A program made the position numbers and the translations under genes. From Equadaptatus sp045642965 (GTDB taxonomy: Bacteria > Synergistota > Synergistia > Synergistales > Synergistaceae), in contig JAZUJX010000029.1 of NCBI GenBank assembly GCA_045642965.1, forward strand, positions 1 to 44,480: 44,480 nucleotides of DNA, given 5' to 3'. Under the pieces are notes generated by a model, which saw only the letters and a program-made list of their open reading frames with translations, made no database searches and was not told the origin of the DNA. The number at the start of each line of letters is the position of its first letter. The stretch's first letter is position 1. This document shows positions 7,759-15,640 of this stretch, one piece after another.

Positions 7759-8748
7759 TTATTTCAGCACTAAAGTTTGATTGCCCCGCAGCTCTGCAAG
7801 CATGTTTCCGTACAGGGTAGTATCGTCAAGTACAGATATTGTCGTTATCCGTTCTCCGGCGTCTTTTGAGCTTGTTCCGCAGTGGTAGATTTTTTCTTTG
7901 TCTGTTCCATGGTCAATGACTGCGTATCTGTCGTGGTATTTGCTGTTTGTAGTTTTGAGTTCTATTTTTATGTTCGGATATTCTTTGCAGAAGGCGCTGA
8001 AGGTGCTTTGCGTCAGTTTGTCTTTTCCGAGGTTGTCGCTGAATACGGTTACCTGAACACCTTTTTTGACCGCACGTAGCAGTTCAAGAGTTTTCAGCCC
8101 GATGTAGTTGTCTATGACATAGACGCTTTTCTTTGCCGATTTGTAGATTTTCGTGTAGGCTTCTTCCGCTTCTATTTTCTGTCCGTCAAGTATCAGGAAA
8201 TGTTTATAGGTATCGGGGTCTATGAAGTTGTCCATTACTTTTTGCAAATCAGCTTTAACGTCGGCAATATCTTCTTTCATATCTGATATTTCCTGTGTGT
8301 GCAGGGTTAGCAAAGCCATTGCGTCTGTTCCGATGAGGCTTCTGTTTTCGCTGATGTAGTCTTTCATGCCTTTGAAAAGGCGTATGAGAGCTTTGCTCTG
8401 CTGTACTGCCAATTCGCCTTTGAGTACCGTCATAAGCATGTATATGCCTTGTTCGGTAAAGGCGTAGGGGTAGTATGTTCTGCCGCCTTTCATGCCTTTG
8501 GTCTGTATTATCGAGGTCGAAAAAATCGACCTCGATAGATTTTCAGTTTCTTCAAGGGTTAGCCGAAACATAAAGTCTTCTTCAAACTTTTCAATATTGT
8601 TTTTGACCTGTTCGTTAAATCTTTTTGTCGTGTAGCCGTAAATCGCCGCGAGGTCGCTGTCAAGCATTACGCGCTGTCCGCGTATCGTGTAGATTTTGTT
8701 CCTGATGTTTTCCTGCGTTACTAATGCGATTTCGTTTTTAACAGCCAT
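7759..8748 (-). CDS. ORF6N domain protein with C-terminal PLD-like (HKD) domain
   Basis: This 329-residue protein is a fusion. Residues about 15-105 match the ORF6N domain of phage and accessory-region proteins (IRGQRVMLDSDLAAIYGY ... FTEQGIYML), probably DNA-binding. A coiled stretch (about 145-180) links it to a phospholipase D-like domain (about 180-329) with HDRYAVID (H272, R274, D279), a variant HxKx4D with Arg for Lys, followed by CGTSSKDAG. A single HKD half is typical of dimeric nucleases and of some non-catalytic members. The ATG at 8748 is chosen because AAAGGCGG lies upstream; the frame runs on to 8883 through the palindrome, which is unlikely to be coding. The neighbouring RhuM gene has a similar upstream region. 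The PLD part could be a nuclease effector, but no activity is shown. Confidence 0.8.
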   Translation of the reverse strand: MAVKNEIALVTQENIRNKIYTIRGQRVMLDSDLAAIYGYTTKRFNEQVKNNIEKFEEDFMFRLTLEETENLSRSIFSTSIIQTKGMKGGRTYYPYAFTEQGIYMLMTVLKGELAVQQSKALIRLFKGMKDYISENRSLIGTDAMALLTLHTQEISDMKEDIADVKADLQKVMDNFIDPDTYKHFLILDGQKIEAEEAYTKIYKSAKKSVYVIDNYIGLKTLELLRAVKKGVQVTVFSDNLGKDKLTQSTFSAFCKEYPNIKIELKTTNSKYHDRYAVIDHGTDKEKIYHCGTSSKDAGERITTISVLDDTTLYGNMLAELRGNQTLVLK

Positions 8749-8813
8749 GTCCGCACCGCCTTTGTCTTCCATTCCTGACTTTCTGCTGTCTATTTTACAG
8801 TTAAATTTTTCCG

Positions 8814-8840
8814 AAAATGTCATTTTCAAAATGACATTTT
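8814..8840. promoter_or_regulatory. 27-bp palindrome upstream of ORF6N-PLD gene
   Basis: AAAATGTCATTTT (8814-8826), one central C, and AAAATGACATTTT (8828-8840) form a perfect palindrome. It lies 66 bases before the chosen start codon and has the same core as the palindrome upstream of the RhuM gene. It is likely an operator or an attenuator in the 5' leader. Confidence 0.6.
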
Positions 8841-8881
8841 TTGCTAATTTTGTGCTGTACCACGCCGCCTCGGTACAAAAC

Positions 8882-8906
8882 ACGGGCTGAAAATCTTTCA
8901 GCCCGT
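8882..8906 (-). terminator. Terminator after RhuM gene
   Basis: An 11-bp stem (8882-8892 with 8896-8906) around a three-base loop is followed on minus by GTTTTG. It lies between the RhuM gene and the ORF6N-PLD gene, so they are probably separate transcripts. Confidence 0.65.
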
Positions 8907-8962
8907 TGGATTTTGTTTGATTATTTCAGTTTCAGCGGCGGATTGTTTGTTTTTACGTTTTT

Positions 8963-10012
8963 TTAAGCATCGGGCTGAGCCGTTTTGGCTTCAAGTTCAA
9001 GCATGTATTTGTCGTAGTCTGAGAGGAATTCTTTGTCCTGTATCACTCTGAATTTTTCATACTCGCTTTCGGCGTGGAGTCTGGCTATTTCCGCAGTTAC
9101 CGAGCCTGCGTCTTTAAGCAGTCCGTATTCAAACATTTCAATAAATCTGTTGAGCCTCGTTTCCCAGTCTTTCATTGTGAGCGGTATTTTTCTTTTTGCC
9201 ATGTTTTCCGCAAAGTCGAGATATGCGCTTACCATTCTGTTAAGCTCACTCATTTCTGTTTCCGTGAGGTAGTTTTTCGCAACAACAGCGTCCGAGAGCC
9301 TGACTTTCCCGTCAGGTGCGTCGCGCCAGCTCGTAAGTCCCATGTGTGTTTTCGTATGGTCTGCACGCTGTGTTATGAGCTCTGCCGCTGTGTGCCCGTG
9401 CACGGCATAGTGCATTTTGTTCTGTACCGTGGCGTAGAATCGCTGTGTTGCTTTTGCTGTTTTGTCGTAGTCAAGCGCCGTGGCGTACAGGTCTGTGACT
9501 TTCTGATAAAATCTGCGTTCGCTTGCACGTATTTCGCGTATGCGTTCAAGCTGTTCTTCAAAGTATTTGTCTGTCAGTACTCCGCCGTTTTTGAGCCGTT
9601 CTTCGTCCATTACCCAGCCTTTTATAGTGTAGTTTGAGGCAATTTCGTTGACCCATTTGCGGAATTGCACCGCGCGTTCGGAGTTCACTTTAAAGCCGAC
9701 GGCGATTATCATTTGCAGGCTGTAGTGTTTCACTTCGCGGGATATTTGTCTGCCGCCTTCACTTTGAACTATTAGAAAATTTCTAATAGTTCGATTTTCC
9801 TGTAATTCTCCGTCTTCGTAAATTTTATTTATATGATAGTAGATGGTTGGCACTTCAACGTCATACAGCTCGGCAAGCATTTTCTGCGTCAGCCAGATGT
9901 TTTCGTCTTCGTAACGCATTTCAAGGCTTGTTTCAATGCCGCCGGAAACGGCAGCGTAGGTAAGATATTCCGCCGCGCCTGAGCGTATACTGATTTCGTT
10001 TTTCTTCGTCAT
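8963..10012 (-). CDS. RhuM-family protein
   Basis: This 349-residue protein belongs to the RhuM (virulence protein RhuM) family, common in accessory and defence islands and named from Salmonella SPI-3. The family pattern is clear from the N-terminus on: IWLTQKMLAELYDVEVPTI (about 39-57) is a predicted winged-helix DNA-binding segment, followed by VQSEGGRQISREVKHYSL, QFRKWVNEI and ASERRFYQKVTDLYATALDY. The C-terminal part (HTAAELITQRAD, TYLTETEMSELNR-like) is helical. Its biochemical role is not established. The ATG at 10012 is preceded by GGAG at 11 bases; the frame extends seven codons further. The leader carries a 41-bp palindrome shared with the ORF6N-PLD gene, which suggests common regulation. 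Confidence 0.85.
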   Translation of the reverse strand: MTKKNEISIRSGAAEYLTYAAVSGGIETSLEMRYEDENIWLTQKMLAELYDVEVPTIYYHINKIYEDGELQENRTIRNFLIVQSEGGRQISREVKHYSLQMIIAVGFKVNSERAVQFRKWVNEIASNYTIKGWVMDEERLKNGGVLTDKYFEEQLERIREIRASERRFYQKVTDLYATALDYDKTAKATQRFYATVQNKMHYAVHGHTAAELITQRADHTKTHMGLTSWRDAPDGKVRLSDAVVAKNYLTETEMSELNRMVSAYLDFAENMAKRKIPLTMKDWETRLNRFIEMFEYGLLKDAGSVTAEIARLHAESEYEKFRVIQDKEFLSDYDKYMLELEAKTAQPDA

Positions 10013-10066
10013 GGAAGCCTGTCTCCGTTTCATTTTTTCTGCCGCTGATATTATTTTACACGCTTT

Positions 10067-10107
10067 AACGGCAAAAATGTCATTTTGAAAATGACATTTT
10101 TGCCGTT
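10067..10107. promoter_or_regulatory. 41-bp perfect palindrome upstream of RhuM gene
   Basis: Arms 10067-10086 and 10088-10107 are perfect inverse complements around one base (10087), with the core AAAATGTCATTTT / AAAATGACATTTT. On minus, TATAAC just upstream (about 10115-10120) may be the -10, which would put the palindrome at the 5' end of the transcript. It may be an operator or a leader hairpin. Confidence 0.6.
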
Positions 10108-10170
10108 TTTTGTGTTATACTGCACCGCCTTGCGAGGTACGCGTCTTTTATGTTTTGTACCGCGCAAATA

Positions 10171-10203
10171 ACACACGCAGCGGCGTTTTGCCGCTGCGCG
10201 TGT
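10171..10203. terminator. GC-rich hairpin, no T-run
   Basis: Arms 10171-10184 and 10190-10203 pair with a single mismatch around GTTTT. There is no T-run on either strand. It sits in the 10134-10324 gap between the island and the asd terminator, and may mark the island border. I see no convincing gene in this gap. Confidence 0.4.
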
Positions 10204-10324
10204 CTAAGGGGGGAGATGTTCAGCACTTTTTTCTCGTCTGTAAGGTTATTATACGGTCTGCGCGTTTTCGCGCCCCGGTATTTTTGCTGATTGTTTTCAG
10301 CGTATTTTGCGTATTTTCTGCAAG

Positions 10325-10348
10325 AAAAAAGCCTCCCATAGGGAGGCT
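10325..10348 (-). terminator. Terminator of thr operon
   Basis: AGCCTCCC (10330-10337) pairs with GGGAGGCT (10341-10348) around ATA. On minus it is followed by six Ts (10325-10330). It lies 22 bases beyond the asd stop. Confidence 0.85.
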
Positions 10349-10369
10349 GAAATGTTTTGTTTTTCTTTG

Positions 10370-11368
10370 TCAGAGCAGTTCCGCGATTTGCACAGCGTTA
10401 AGCGCCGCGCCTTTGCGGAGGTTGTCGGCGACAACCCACATTGCAAGAGCGTTGTCAAGCCCAGTGTCTCTGCGGATGCGTCCGACGTAGACCGCGTCGT
10501 TTCCGGCTGCTTCGATCGGCAGCGGGTATATTGCGTTTTTGGGGTCGTCGCGGAGTATTACTCCGTCTGCGCTGCTGAGGATTTCTTTCGCGCGGGCAGG
10601 GGTGAGTTCTTTTTCAAACTGCGCCGTTACCGCTTCGCCGTGTCCCCTGAATACGGGAACTCGTACCGTTATGCCGCTGACGCGGAGGTTGGGCAGGTGC
10701 ATGATTTTTCTTGATTCGTTGACCATTTTCCATTCTTCTTCGGATATTCCTTCGTCGTCGAAGGGTCCTATGTGCGGGAGAAGGTCAAAGGCTATCTGGT
10801 GCGCGTAGGGGCTTCCTTCGGTGCAGATTTCTCTGCCTTCCGCCCATGCTTTCGCTTCGTTTTCAAGGGCGCTGAGGCCTTTTATGCCTGTGCCTGCGAC
10901 TGACTGGTAGGTGCTGACGTTGATGTATTTGAGTCCGGCTTCTTTGTGCAGCGGCCAGAGGGCAACAAGCGCCTGTATGGTTGCGCAGTTGGGGTTTGCT
11001 ATAATTCCTTTTCTGCATTCTTTGATGTCTTCGGGGTTGATTTCAGGCACGACGAGAGGGCAGTCGGGGTCCATTCGCCATGCAGAGCTGTTGTCAACGA
11101 CGATTGCGCCTGATTTTGCCGCCACGGGCGCCCAGGTGCGCGAGGTTCCGCCGCCTGCTGAGAATATTGCGATGTCAACGCCTTTGAAGGAGTTTTCGCT
11201 GACGGCGTGTACTGTGATTTCTTCGCCGTTGTATTTGATTTTCGCGCCTTCCGAGCGCGGCGAAGCAAGGGGGATTATTTCGGATACCGGGAAGTTTCTC
11301 TGTTCGAGTGTTTTGAGCATTTCACGGCCGACAAGCCCTGTTGCCCCAAGTACTGCTACTTTTTTCAT
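10370..11368 (-). CDS. asd: Aspartate-semialdehyde dehydrogenase
   Basis: This 332-residue cytosolic enzyme reduces aspartyl phosphate to aspartate semialdehyde with NADPH, the branch step toward Lys, Met and Thr. The sequence shows the NADP-binding GATGLVG at 8-14, the phosphate-binding region DNSSAWRMD (92-100), the catalytic cysteine Cys128 in NPNCATI, and RVPVFRGHGEAV with the expected catalytic histidine. Length is usual for the family. It is the last gene of a four-gene operon and its ATG overlaps the lysC stop by one base. The upstream T-box links expression to threonine charging. Confidence 0.97.
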   Translation of the reverse strand: MKKVAVLGATGLVGREMLKTLEQRNFPVSEIIPLASPRSEGAKIKYNGEEITVHAVSENSFKGVDIAIFSAGGGTSRTWAPVAAKSGAIVVDNSSAWRMDPDCPLVVPEINPEDIKECRKGIIANPNCATIQALVALWPLHKEAGLKYINVSTYQSVAGTGIKGLSALENEAKAWAEGREICTEGSPYAHQIAFDLLPHIGPFDDEGISEEEWKMVNESRKIMHLPNLRVSGITVRVPVFRGHGEAVTAQFEKELTPARAKEILSSADGVILRDDPKNAIYPLPIEAAGNDAVYVGRIRRDTGLDNALAMWVVADNLRKGAALNAVQIAELL

Positions 11369-12600
11369 TATACTGACGCCTCCTCAATAAATGCTTTGTG
11401 CAGTGCAAGTACGGCTTCTTCCGCATGGTTGGAAGCCACTATGACGGTTATTGCCATTGATGACGACGCAATCATTTCTATGTTTACGTTCGCTTCGGCA
11501 AGTATTTTGAACATTTTTGAAGGTACTTCGGGGTGGTTTGCAATTCCTGCGCCGATTATTGATACGCGGGATATTTCGGTGTCGAAGGAGACTCCCTGCG
11601 CGTCTGTTTCACGGCAGTATTTTCTGCAGACCTGTATTCCTTTTTCAAGGTCGGTTTTTTTGACGAGGAAGCCTATGTCGTTGACTCCTCCGCGCATGTT
11701 GTTCTGTATTATCATCATTACGCCGACGCCCTGTTCCGCAAGGCTGGTGAAGAGCCCAGCAGCCATACCGGGGGTGTCTGGAACACCGTATATGACTACT
11801 TTTGCAACTTTTGTATCGTGTACAACCGATTTTATTACAAGTCCTTCCGTTACGGGATTGTTCATTACCCATGTACCCTCCTCTTCGACAAAGCTTGATG
11901 CAACGTAGAGCGGAACTTTGTAGCGTGCCGCCATTTCAACGCTTCTTGCCTGAAGCACGCCTGCGCCTTTGACCGCGAGTTCCATGCATTCGTCAAAGTC
12001 CATTTCTTTTATTTTTTTTGCCTGCGGCACTACTCTGGGGTCTGCCGTGTATATGCCTTCAACGTCTTTGAGCAGCTGGCAGGAGTCCGCTTTCAGGGCT
12101 GCCGCCAGGGCGACTGCCGAGAGGTCGGAGCCTCCTCTGCCGAGGGTGATTACGTCGCCGTTGTCGCTTATCGCCTGAAAGCCGGTGATGACCGCAACTG
12201 TTCCTTCGTTGAGCACTTTTTCGACAGCCTGGGGCTCTATGTCGTATATGCGGCCTTCCATGGGGAAGCCTTTGGCTTTTATTCCCGCCTGCCGCGCCGT
12301 GAAGGACTGCGCAGGTATTCCGGACTGCTGAAGCGCAAGTGCGAGGAGCGCAACGCTCTGCTGTTCGCCTGTGGCAAGCAGCTGGTCTATTTCCCTGCCG
12401 TCGCGCGCCATTGAGACGTCTTCCGCAAGGGCAAGCAGGTCGTCGGTCATGTTGCCCATTGCCGAGACGACTACCGCCACACGGTTGTTTTCGTCGCGTA
12501 TTTTCTTTACTATTTCCGCCACGTGTTTCATTCTTTCGGCGTCGGCAACAGAGGTGCCGCCGAATTTCAGTACGGTGAGCGGATATTTTTCCCAGCTCAT
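11368..12600 (-). CDS. lysC: Aspartokinase
   Basis: This 410-residue enzyme phosphorylates aspartate, the first step of the Asp-family pathway. The N-terminal kinase domain has KFGGTSVAD (12-20) and VITLGRGGSDLSAVALA for substrate binding. The C-terminal 150 residues hold two ACT domains (starting near VVHDTKVAKVVIYGVPDTPG, and near ISRVSIIGAGI), which in this family bind Lys or Thr for feedback inhibition. I use the ATG at 12600, whose ATGA overlaps the thrB stop; a GTG two codons upstream is an alternative. It sits between thrB and asd in a T-box-controlled operon, so threonine is the likely main end product controlling it. Confidence 0.96.
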   Translation of the reverse strand: MSWEKYPLTVLKFGGTSVADAERMKHVAEIVKKIRDENNRVAVVVSAMGNMTDDLLALAEDVSMARDGREIDQLLATGEQQSVALLALALQQSGIPAQSFTARQAGIKAKGFPMEGRIYDIEPQAVEKVLNEGTVAVITGFQAISDNGDVITLGRGGSDLSAVALAAALKADSCQLLKDVEGIYTADPRVVPQAKKIKEMDFDECMELAVKGAGVLQARSVEMAARYKVPLYVASSFVEEEGTWVMNNPVTEGLVIKSVVHDTKVAKVVIYGVPDTPGMAAGLFTSLAEQGVGVMMIIQNNMRGGVNDIGFLVKKTDLEKGIQVCRKYCRETDAQGVSFDTEISRVSIIGAGIANHPEVPSKMFKILAEANVNIEMIASSSMAITVIVASNHAEEAVLALHKAFIEEASV

Positions 12601-13577
12601 TTGCACGCACCGCCTTCCTTCAATGCTTTTGCAAGTTCCGCTTCGTCAACGTGCATCGTTGCGCCCTGCGAGGTGCCGTCAAGCACAAAGAACTGCGACG
12701 CAACGCCGTATTCCATGAAGGTTTTGCACATTGTTTCGGCAACGCGCTGCGCGGCACCGCGGACTATCGCTATGACGCTTGAGCCCGAGCCGCTTATTGC
12801 AACGCTTATGCATTCGGGGAGCGCTTTTACGCGGTCAAATATTACGTCGCCTCCGCTGAAGAGTTTCGTGCGGTAGGGCTGATGGAGCCTGTCGTCCATC
12901 CCCCAGTGCAGATAGTCCCATTTGCCTGTCGCCCACGCCGCCGTGAGGAATGCGGAGCGTCCGAGGTTGAAGACCGCGTCTTCAAAGGAAACCTGTTTGG
13001 GGAGCGCCATGCGCGCGTCGTGTGTGTTGACGCGTTCGTCAGGCACCGCAACGACGCACTGCACGTCGGAGGGCAGCGGCGGAAGCTTTACGCAGCGCAG
13101 CGTATGTCCGTCCCAGCAACTTACGACCATGCCGCCGAGGTAGCAGGGCGCGGCGTTGTCAGGATGTCCTTCGATGAGCGTCATTACGCGGAGCAGTTCG
13201 TCTTCGTCACATTCGTAGCCGGTGAGCGTTTTGGCAAAGAGTACGCCGCCGACGACCGCCCCTGCTGAGCTTCCGAGCCCTCTGCAGAGCGGGATTATGT
13301 TGTGGCACCACATTGTAAATCCTGGGCCTTCCACTCCCCATTCCTTGCAGGCGCGTTCGTACGCTCCTATTACAAGGTTGTGTTCAGGTTCCTGAAGCTC
13401 GCGTGCGCTTTCGCCGTGCGCTTCAATGCGGTATTCGCCTTTCGGAAGGATGTCCGTAAGCCTGAATATGTTGTTCAGGGAGAGCGCCATGCCGAGGCAG
13501 TCAAAGCCTGAGCCCAGGTTTGCGCTCGTCGCCGGGGTGCGTATTACTATGAGGTCTCTGTCGCTTGCTTCGATCAA
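12597..13577 (-). CDS. thrB: Homoserine kinase (GHMP family)
   Basis: This 326-residue enzyme makes O-phosphohomoserine for ThrC. GHMP-kinase motifs are clear: TPATSANLGSGFDCLG near the N-terminus (14-29), the ATP-binding RGLGSSAGAVVGG (99-111), and the C-terminal AISGSGSSVIAI. The start is TTG at 13577, supported by AGGAGGTGAT 10 bases upstream and by the TTGA overlap with the thrC stop. It is translationally coupled to thrC and lysC. The order thrC-thrB-lysC-asd puts the two threonine-specific genes first. Confidence 0.96.
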   Translation of the reverse strand: MIEASDRDLIVIRTPATSANLGSGFDCLGMALSLNNIFRLTDILPKGEYRIEAHGESARELQEPEHNLVIGAYERACKEWGVEGPGFTMWCHNIIPLCRGLGSSAGAVVGGVLFAKTLTGYECDEDELLRVMTLIEGHPDNAAPCYLGGMVVSCWDGHTLRCVKLPPLPSDVQCVVAVPDERVNTHDARMALPKQVSFEDAVFNLGRSAFLTAAWATGKWDYLHWGMDDRLHQPYRTKLFSGGDVIFDRVKALPECISVAISGSGSSVIAIVRGAAQRVAETMCKTFMEYGVASQFFVLDGTSQGATMHVDEAELAKALKEGGACK

Positions 13578-14614
13578 CCTTTCATCACCTCCAGCAGTTC
13601 TTCCAGCGTGTCGCCTATTTCAACGGGGCTTCCCACCTGGGACATTGCTGTGTCAGGGTCTTTAAGCCCGTTGCCTGTGAGTACCATGACGACTTTTATG
13701 CCTTTCGGCAGTTTTCCGAGTTTTTTGAGTTTCACAAGTCCCGCGAGCGGAGCACATGACGCAGGTTCCGCAAATATTCCGCCTTTTGAGGAGAGCAGTT
13801 TCTGCGCGGCAAGTATTTCTTCATCCGTTACGGAGTTGAATTCGCCGTCTGATTCTTCAACCGCCGCTTTTGCAAGGTGTGCGCTGACAGGGTTGCCTAT
13901 GCGGATTGCGGTCGCAAGCGTTTCGGGGTTGGGGCATGGTTTGCCCGTTACAAGAGGCGCCGCGCCTTCTGCCTGGAAGCCCATCATTCGCGGAAGCTTG
14001 TCTATTTTTCCGATTTCCTTGTACTGTTTGTAGCCTGCCCAGTAGGCGCTGATGTTTCCTGCGTTGCCTACCGGCACCGCGTGCCAGTCTGGCGCCTGTC
14101 CGAGTACGTCGCAGACTTCCCATGCGCCGCTTCTCTGTCCCCAGAGACGATAGGGGTTGACCGAGTTGACTATTGCAAAGCCTTCTTTTTCTGCCGCTTC
14201 GCGCGCAAGTTCAAGAGCTCTGTCAAAGTTGCCTTTTACTGCTATGACTTTCGCGCCGTACATAAGCGCCTGCGCGAGTTTGCCAAGCGCAACCTTGCCT
14301 GCAGGAAGCAGTACGAAGCACGGTTTGCCTACGGAAGCGGCATAGGCTGCCGCCGAGGCTGAGGTGTTGCCCGTTGAAGCGCAGACAAATGCTTTTGCTC
14401 CGTCTTCAAGCGCTTTTGCAAACGCCATTACCATTCCCCTGTCTTTGAAGGAGCCTGAAGGGTTGCAGCCTTCGAGTTTTCCGTAGAGCTCTATTTCAAG
14501 CATTTTGCTTATGTTTTCAATGTACACGAGAGGAGTGTTCCCCTCGCCGAGAGTTATACGCGGAGTTTTCTCCGTCACCGGCAAAAGTTTTCCGTAGTTT
14601 TGAATTACACCCAT
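13574..14614 (-). CDS. thrC: Threonine synthase
   Basis: This 346-residue PLP enzyme converts O-phosphohomoserine to threonine. The PLP lysine is Lys57 in NPSGSFKDRG. GNTSASAAAYAASVG is the phosphate/PLP-binding segment, and VPVGNAGNISAYWAGYKQY is the typical glycine-rich loop. It is of the short bacterial type. The ATG at 14614 has GGGAGGAATT upstream; the frame extends another 39 codons through the T-box terminator, which is regulatory RNA. It is the first gene of the operon and the direct target of the T-box leader. Confidence 0.96.
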   Translation of the reverse strand: MGVIQNYGKLLPVTEKTPRITLGEGNTPLVYIENISKMLEIELYGKLEGCNPSGSFKDRGMVMAFAKALEDGAKAFVCASTGNTSASAAAYAASVGKPCFVLLPAGKVALGKLAQALMYGAKVIAVKGNFDRALELAREAAEKEGFAIVNSVNPYRLWGQRSGAWEVCDVLGQAPDWHAVPVGNAGNISAYWAGYKQYKEIGKIDKLPRMMGFQAEGAAPLVTGKPCPNPETLATAIRIGNPVSAHLAKAAVEESDGEFNSVTDEEILAAQKLLSSKGGIFAEPASCAPLAGLVKLKKLGKLPKGIKVVMVLTGNGLKDPDTAMSQVGSPVEIGDTLEELLEVMKG

Positions 14615-14632
14615 AATAATTCCTCCCGATAT

Positions 14633-14883
14633 AAAATAAAAGCCGCCTCCGCATAAAGGAGGCGGCAGAATTACCGCTGTTCCACTCCTGTTCGGCGGCT
14701 GACCGCCCTCTTTGCGCTGTTCAGGGCGCACCCTGCCGCCTTATCCGCAAACGGCTTCGACGGCTGCTCCGAGGTGGTTTTCGTCCGTCCGGCAATCGCG
14801 CCCTTTCAGCACTTGGAGCGCGTCTCTGGAGAGCCTGCAGCGGGTTACTTTTCCTCTTCATCGCATTGCACTATTAAGTTCGT
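14633..14883 (-). ncRNA. T-box leader, probably threonine-specific
   Basis: This is a transcription-attenuation leader on minus that senses uncharged tRNA. The T-box core AGGAGTGGAACAGCGG lies at about 14673-14688 and is close to the AGGGTGGNACCGCG consensus. The terminator follows: GCCGCCTCC pairs with GGAGGCGGC (14642-14650 / 14658-14666), then a T-rich run (14633-14641). Upstream are the usual stem I elements GATGAAGAGGAAAAGTAA and CTCGGAGCAGCCG. The GAAAACCACC segment offers ACC triplets (14773-14778) as specifier codon, which reads Thr and agrees with the thr operon downstream. The exact specifier alignment was made by eye. Confidence 0.88.
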
Positions 14884-14889
14884 CAGTTA

Positions 14890-14917
14890 ATTTTAAACAT
14901 TGACGGGCGCTTGTCAA
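14890..14917 (-). promoter_or_regulatory. Promoter of thr operon
   Basis: On minus, TTGACA (14912-14917), a 16-base spacer and TAAAAT (14890-14895) lie just upstream of the T-box leader, with the start expected near 14883. Confidence 0.75.
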
Positions 14918-14974
14918 GTAATTTCAGCATATTTTGCGTTTTTTTCGTTTTCCGGACAATTTTTTCTTCCGTAT

Positions 14975-15003
14975 TTGATATTTCAGCGGTTATCTGCTAA
15001 AAT
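14975..15003 (+). promoter_or_regulatory. greA promoter
   Basis: TTGATA (14975-14980), a 17-base spacer and TAAAAT (14998-15003) lie 43 bases upstream of the greA ATG. Confidence 0.7.
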
Positions 15004-15045
15004 TCTTCAGTCAGGAAGAAATTTATTTCACCGGTGGTGTTTAAC

Positions 15046-15528
15046 ATGGCAAAAGTAGAAGAACATATCAGACTGTCGCAGGAAGGCTACGACAAACTTA
15101 AAGCAGAGCTCGTCCAGCTTCGTTCCGAAGGCCGCGCACAGATAGCCGCAAAGCTTGAAGAAGCCCGCGGTTTCGGCGACCTCAGCGAAAACGCCGAGTA
15201 TCACGCGGCAAAGGAAGAGCAGGAAAAAATCGAAGGAAGAATTCTGCAGCTCGAAGCACAGCTCGCAAAGGCAATCGTTATCGACGAAAAGAATATTGAC
15301 ACAAGCGTAGTCAGCCTCGGGACAACGGTAACTTTTGAAGAGAAAAAGAAAAGCTACACCTATCAGATAGTCGCTACGGAAGAGTCTGACATCAAGGCAG
15401 AACCTCCGAAGATTTCAAAAGACAGCCCGGTAGGTTTGGCGCTGCTCGGCAATGCAGTAAAGGCAACCGTTACCGTCCGCACTCCGAAAGGTATCAGAAA
15501 GCTTAAAATAACGAAAATAGAAAAATAA
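15046..15528 (+). CDS. greA: Transcription elongation factor GreA
   Basis: This 160-residue protein rescues backtracked RNA polymerase by stimulating transcript cleavage. The N-terminal coiled coil holds the conserved GDLSENAEYHAAKEEQ with acidic tip residues that reach the polymerase active site. The C-terminal globular domain ends with SPVGLALLGNAVKATVTVRTP, split by the typical SP.G.ALLG motif. The ATG at 15046 gives a near-standard length; GGTGGTG lies upstream, and a GTG four codons earlier is the alternative. It is monocistronic between its own promoter and terminator, and divergent from the thr operon. Confidence 0.96.
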   Translation: MAKVEEHIRLSQEGYDKLKAELVQLRSEGRAQIAAKLEEARGFGDLSENAEYHAAKEEQEKIEGRILQLEAQLAKAIVIDEKNIDTSVVSLGTTVTFEEKKKSYTYQIVATEESDIKAEPPKISKDSPVGLALLGNAVKATVTVRTPKGIRKLKITKIEK

Positions 15529-15548
15529 AAGCGCGGAAGCGCTTTTAT
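15525..15548 (+). terminator. greA terminator
   Basis: ATAAAAGCGC (15525-15534) pairs with GCGCTTTTAT (15539-15548) around GGAA and runs into a T-rich stretch. It overlaps the stop codon. Confidence 0.85.
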
Positions 15549-15587
15549 TTTTATTGCCGCAATACAGACAGGGCAAGGTATAAAGTA

Positions 15588-15613
15588 AAAAGCAGCCAAA
15601 TTTGGCTGCTTTT
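15588..15613. terminator. Bidirectional terminator between greA and ddl
   Basis: AAAAGCAGCCAAA (15588-15600) is followed directly by its inverse complement (15601-15613), with A/T tracts on both sides. It can stop minus transcripts from ddl and read-through from greA. Confidence 0.8.
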
Positions 15614-15640
15614 GTGTTGTTCGTCAGTATATTTTTATTG

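Noticed and set aside
10203..10290. 24-codon frame after GGGGGGAG at about 10208 on plus
   Set aside because: The Shine-Dalgarno-like run touches the ATG with no spacing and the peptide has no recognisable feature.
10110..10490. 126-codon plus-strand frame between RhuM gene and asd
   Set aside because: It runs over the asd terminator and the end of asd in the wrong strand; composition is not protein-like.
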